Of a stretch of 64,000 nucleotides of DNA, positions 61,314-64,000 are shown piece by piece. The position numbers and the translations under genes were made by a program. The notes under the pieces were generated by a model, which had not been told where the DNA came from, searched no databases, and saw nothing but the letters and a program-made list of their open reading frames with translations. The stretch spans positions 44,863-108,862 of the forward strand of contig UQIY01000001.1 in assembly GCA_900541195.1 (NCBI GenBank). Direction: 5' to 3'. How positions within the stretch are numbered: position 1 is the first letter of the stretch; every line of letters begins with the position of its first letter. The stretch comes from an uncultured Collinsella sp. (lineage in GTDB: Bacteria > Actinomycetota > Coriobacteriia > Coriobacteriales > Coriobacteriaceae).

Positions 61314-62258
61314 GTGGCGTTCAACCATAAGCACCTGATCGACATTACCGAGTACTCCGAAGAGGACATCAAGCTCATCCTCGAGACCGCCAAGGCGTTC
61401 TCCGAGGTCAACGAGCGTGCGATCAAAAAGGTCCCCACGCTCAAGGGCAAGACCATCGTCAACATGTTCAACGAGCCCTCGACGCGCACCCGCAGCTCCT
61501 TCGAGCTCGCCGAGAAGCGTCTTTCGGCCGACAGCCTCAACTTTGGCGGCTCCTCGACCTCTACGGTCAAGGGCGAGAGCCTCGTCGATACCGTCGAGAC
61601 CCTCAACGCCTACAAGATCGACTGCATCGTCGTGCGCGACAAGCACGCCGGCGCGCCCTACATCGTCACGCAGAACTCGCCCGCGAGCGTCATCTGCGCT
61701 GGCGACGGCAAGCACAACCACCCCACGCAGGCCCTGCTCGACCTGTATACCATCTGGGAGCATAAGGGTGACTTCCACGGTTTGAAGGTCGCCGTCGTCG
61801 GCGATATCGCGCACTCCCGCGTCTGCGGCTCGCTGATCCCCGCCCTTAAGATCATGGGCTGCGAGACCTACGCCGTCGCCCCCGGCACGCTGCTGCCGCC
61901 GGCGCCCGAGGTCCTGGGCTGCGACCACGTGACGAGCGACCTCGATTCCGTCCTGCCCGAGCTGGACGTCGTCTACATGCTGCGCGTTCAGCAGGAGCGC
62001 CTCGAGGGCGCCCCGTTCCCCACGATTCGCGAGTACCATAAGCTCTTCGGCCTGACCAAGGACCGCGAGAAGCTCATGAAGCCCGATGCGATCATCTGCC
62101 ACCCGGGCCCCATCAACCGCGGCGTCGAGTTCGACTCCTATATGGCCGACCACCCGCAACGCTCCGTCATCCTGGAGCAGGTCTACGCCGGTATCTGCGT
62201 TCGTATGGCTATCCTGTATCTGCTGCTTGGAGGTGCCGATAATGGCCTTGCTTCTTAA
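61314..62258 (+). CDS. pyrB: aspartate carbamoyltransferase catalytic subunit
   Basis: First committed pyrimidine step. I choose GTG 61314, 9 bases after GGAGGTG; a GTG at 61302 overlaps that site. The 314-residue protein has the carbamoyl phosphate motif FNEPSTRTRSSFELAEKRL, KGESLVDTVETL, a HPTQALLDLYTI segment and VYMLRVQQERL. No pyrI is present, as expected of the PyrR-regulated class. It overlaps pyrC by 17 bases. Confidence 0.97.
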   Translation: MAFNHKHLIDITEYSEEDIKLILETAKAFSEVNERAIKKVPTLKGKTIVNMFNEPSTRTRSSFELAEKRLSADSLNFGGSSTSTVKGESLVDTVETLNAYKIDCIVVRDKHAGAPYIVTQNSPASVICAGDGKHNHPTQALLDLYTIWEHKGDFHGLKVAVVGDIAHSRVCGSLIPALKIMGCETYAVAPGTLLPPAPEVLGCDHVTSDLDSVLPELDVVYMLRVQQERLEGAPFPTIREYHKLFGLTKDREKLMKPDAIICHPGPINRGVEFDSYMADHPQRSVILEQVYAGICVRMAILYLLLGGADNGLAS

Positions 62259-63531
62259 GAATGCCCACGTCGTCGACCCGTCTGTCGAGCTTGACGGTGT
62301 CGTTGACGTCCTGATTGACGGCGATAAGATCGCCGAGGTCGGCGAGAATCTCGCCGTCGAGGGAGCCGAGGTCCGCGACCTTTCCGGCAAGTACCTCGTC
62401 CCCGGCCTGGTGGATATGCACGTTCACCTTCGCGAGCCCGGCTACGAGGTCAAAGAGGACATCGAGAGCGGCACCCGCGCAGCTGCCAAGGGCGGCTTTA
62501 CCGGCGTGTGCGCCATGCCCAACACCGATCCCGTTACCGATAACGGCACCGTCGTCGAGTTCGTCAAGTCCCGCGCTGCCGAGGTCGGTCACTGCCGCGT
62601 CTATCCGTCGGGTGCCATGACCCGCGGCCTTAAGGGCGAGGCCATGTCCGAGATGGGCGATATGGTCGCCCACGGCGCCGTCGCCTTCACCGACGACGGT
62701 CGCGGCGTGCAGGGCGCGGGCATGCTCCGTCGTTGCATGGACTACGGCAAGATGTTCGGCAAGGTCTTTATGAGCCACTGCCAGGACGAGGACCTGGTCG
62801 GCCACGGCCAGATCAACGAGGGCAAGGTCTCGACCCGTCTGGCTCTCGAGGGCTGGCCGGCTGCCGGCGAGGAGCTCCAGATCGCTCGCGACATCGAGAT
62901 CGCCAAGCTGACCGGTGCCAAGCTGCACATTCAGCACATCTCCACCGCCCATGGCCTGGAGATCGTGCGTGCCGGTAAGGCCGCTGGTGTTCAGGTTACC
63001 TGCGAGGCAACCCCGCACCATATGTTCCTGACCGAGAACGACCTGGACGAGACCTACAACACCTCGCTCAAGGTCAATCCGCCGCTGCGCACCGAGGAGG
63101 ATGCCGAGGCCATCCGTCAGGGCGTCATCGACGGCACCGTCGACGCTATCGTCACCGATCACGCTCCCCACACCCCGTGGGAGAAGGCCCGCGAGTTCGA
63201 GCTTGCGCCCTTTGGCATGATCGGCCTCGAGACCTCGCTGTCGCTCGTGCTCACCGAGCTGGTCAACACGGGCAAGATGAGTGTGGGCCGCATGGTCGAG
63301 CTCATGGCCATCAAGCCGCGTGAGATCCTGGGCCTCGACCAGGTTCAGGTCAAGGCGGGTTCCGTTGCCGACCTGACCGTGTTCGATTCCGCTGTCACCT
63401 GGACGGTCGGCGAGGACGGTTACGAGTCGCGTGCCGAGAACTCCGGTTTTGCCGGTCGCACGCTCACCGGTCGTGCCACCGATGTGTTTGTCGGCGGCAA
63501 GCAGACGCTCGCCGACGGCTGCATCTGCTAG
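62242..63531 (+). CDS. pyrC: dihydroorotase
   Basis: Cyclises carbamoyl aspartate to dihydroorotate; class I zinc amidohydrolase. ATG 62242 (MALLLKNAHVVDPSVELDG) uses GGAGGTG inside pyrB. The 429-residue protein has the metal motif DMHVHLREPGYE near residue 58, GGFTGVCAMPNT, an HIQHISTAHGLE segment and IVTDHAPHTPWEK near residue 305. Overlap with pyrB implies coupling. Confidence 0.97.
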   Translation: MALLLKNAHVVDPSVELDGVVDVLIDGDKIAEVGENLAVEGAEVRDLSGKYLVPGLVDMHVHLREPGYEVKEDIESGTRAAAKGGFTGVCAMPNTDPVTDNGTVVEFVKSRAAEVGHCRVYPSGAMTRGLKGEAMSEMGDMVAHGAVAFTDDGRGVQGAGMLRRCMDYGKMFGKVFMSHCQDEDLVGHGQINEGKVSTRLALEGWPAAGEELQIARDIEIAKLTGAKLHIQHISTAHGLEIVRAGKAAGVQVTCEATPHHMFLTENDLDETYNTSLKVNPPLRTEEDAEAIRQGVIDGTVDAIVTDHAPHTPWEKAREFELAPFGMIGLETSLSLVLTELVNTGKMSVGRMVELMAIKPREILGLDQVQVKAGSVADLTVFDSAVTWTVGEDGYESRAENSGFAGRTLTGRATDVFVGGKQTLADGCIC

Positions 63532-63551
63532 CATAGCCTTATCGTTTTTGT

Positions 63552-63576
63552 GCGCGGTGCCCTTGCGGTGCCGCGC
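63552..63576 (+). promoter_or_regulatory. weak hairpin between pyrC and pyrK
   Basis: A 6-bp GC stem, 63552-63557 with 63571-63576, followed by TTTC in the 92-base gap. It could modulate read-through into pyrK; the T tract is poor. Confidence 0.3.
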
Positions 63577-63623
63577 TTTCTGTTCGTTTTGACCATGCAA
63601 CCGCATGGGGGATTGGAGCGTCT

Positions 63624-63946
63624 ATGCCCACACCTTCCACTGCACGCATGCACGACTTCGAGGTCGTATCGAACCAGGAGATCGCCGACGGCATCTTCTC
63701 GCTCGTCATCTCGGCCCCCAAGCTTGCAAGTGCGCTCAAGCCCGGTCAGTTTGTGAACATCGCCGTGCCCGGCGATGCGTCCTCGCTGCTTCGCGTGCCC
63801 CTGAGCTTCTATCGCGCCGACGCCCAGGCCGGTACCGTCGAGCTGTGGTACGCCGTCGTGGGCGACGACACCCGTCGTCTGTCGCAGATGGCCCCCGGTT
63901 CCACCTCTAACCTGCTGGGCCCCGGCGGCCGCGGCTGGCTTGTGCC
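63624..63946 (+). CDS. pyrK: dihydroorotate dehydrogenase electron transfer subunit, truncated by contig end
   Basis: Ferredoxin-reductase-like FAD/2Fe-2S subunit that passes electrons from dihydroorotate dehydrogenase to NAD. ATG 63624 follows GGAG. About 107 genuine residues remain: HDFEVVSNQEIADGIFSLVI, KPGQFVNIAV, the flavin-binding RVPLSFYRAD and LLGPGGRGWLVP. The open frame seems to run on to a stop at 63986, but everything after 63946 is adapter sequence, so the C-terminal NAD and cluster-binding parts are simply not in this contig. Confidence 0.88.
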
Positions 63947-64000
63947 CTGTCTCTTATACCCATCTGACGCTGCCGACGAACCCTAGGGGGTAGATCTCGG
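63947..64000. other. Illumina Nextera adapter contamination at contig end
   Basis: 63947-63965 matches the transposase mosaic end CTGTCTCTTATACACATCT with one mismatch (C for A at 63960). 63966-63979 is GACGCTGCCGACGA, the read-1 adapter complement; 63980-63987 would be an 8-base i5 index, and 63988-64000 matches GTGTAGATCTCGG with one mismatch. It is library sequence, not genome. Confidence 0.97.

Noticed and set aside
63947..63986. Natural C-terminus of pyrK
   Set aside because: The bases are Nextera adapter sequence.

Overview
This window looks like about 63.9 kb of one end of a contig from a high-GC actinobacterium of the class Coriobacteriia, most likely a Collinsella-type gut anaerobe. 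That assignment rests on the GC-rich codon use, many TTG starts, the gene order (mreBCD-mrdA-rodA; rpsB-tsf-pyrH-frr-uppS-cdsA-dxr-rseP-ispG-proS), a fermentative adhE and a pyruvate phosphate dikinase with its regulatory kinase. No species-level marker such as rRNA is present. The last 54 bases are not genomic: they match an Illumina Nextera adapter, which truncates pyrK.

Layout. 1-3745 (minus): aromatic amino acid operon aroF-type DAHP synthase, tyrA, aroB, aroA (partial), with an attenuator-like leader built on a 17-bp tandem repeat. 3965-4038: tRNA-Arg(CCG), then a large P-type ATPase, followed by a perfect 38-bp-arm inverted repeat. 7061-10170: a zinc-ribbon membrane protein, a cyclophilin and a TPR membrane protein. 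10286-17195: rod-shape and elongation genes mreB, mreC, mreD, mrdA, rodA and a membrane protein of unknown role. 17205-23961: radical SAM protein plus its DUF2344 partner, rplU, rpmA, obg, nadD, yqeK, rsfS. 24056-25309 (minus): dinB. 25511-31072: rpsP, khpA, rimM, trmD, lepB, glyQ, glyS. 31107-35031: the PPDK regulatory protein and ppdK, separated by an intergenic region with helically phased TTTACC repeats.

35147-37954 encodes a 935-residue secreted protein with a Ser/Thr-rich segment resembling the pore-forming module of aerolysin/ETX-MTX2 toxins, followed by Ig-like domains. I consider it the most interesting unknown here. 38103-44724: rplS, rnhB, yraN, comM, dprA, trmFO and xerC; xerC has no ATG, GTG or TTG in front of its N-terminal domain and appears to start at ATA inside an ATAA overlap. 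44941-55027: a long co-directional block for translation, undecaprenyl phosphate, phospholipid, MEP isoprenoid and proline-tRNA functions; its RseP protease carries an unusual winged-helix-like insertion. 55206-58707 (minus): a small APH-type kinase gene and adhE. 59036-59812: a REP-associated tyrosine (Y1/HUH) transposase surrounded by five exact copies of a 12-bp repeat core. 60085-60273 (minus): rpmB. 60725-63946: pyrR, pyrB, pyrC and partial pyrK behind a classical-looking attenuator.

The window is mostly core genome: cell elongation, ribosome assembly, tRNA modification, isoprenoid and pyrimidine synthesis. The accessory features are the aerolysin-like gene, the RAYT element with its repeats and the 84-bp palindrome. 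No rRNA, CRISPR array, prophage or conventional insertion sequence was seen.
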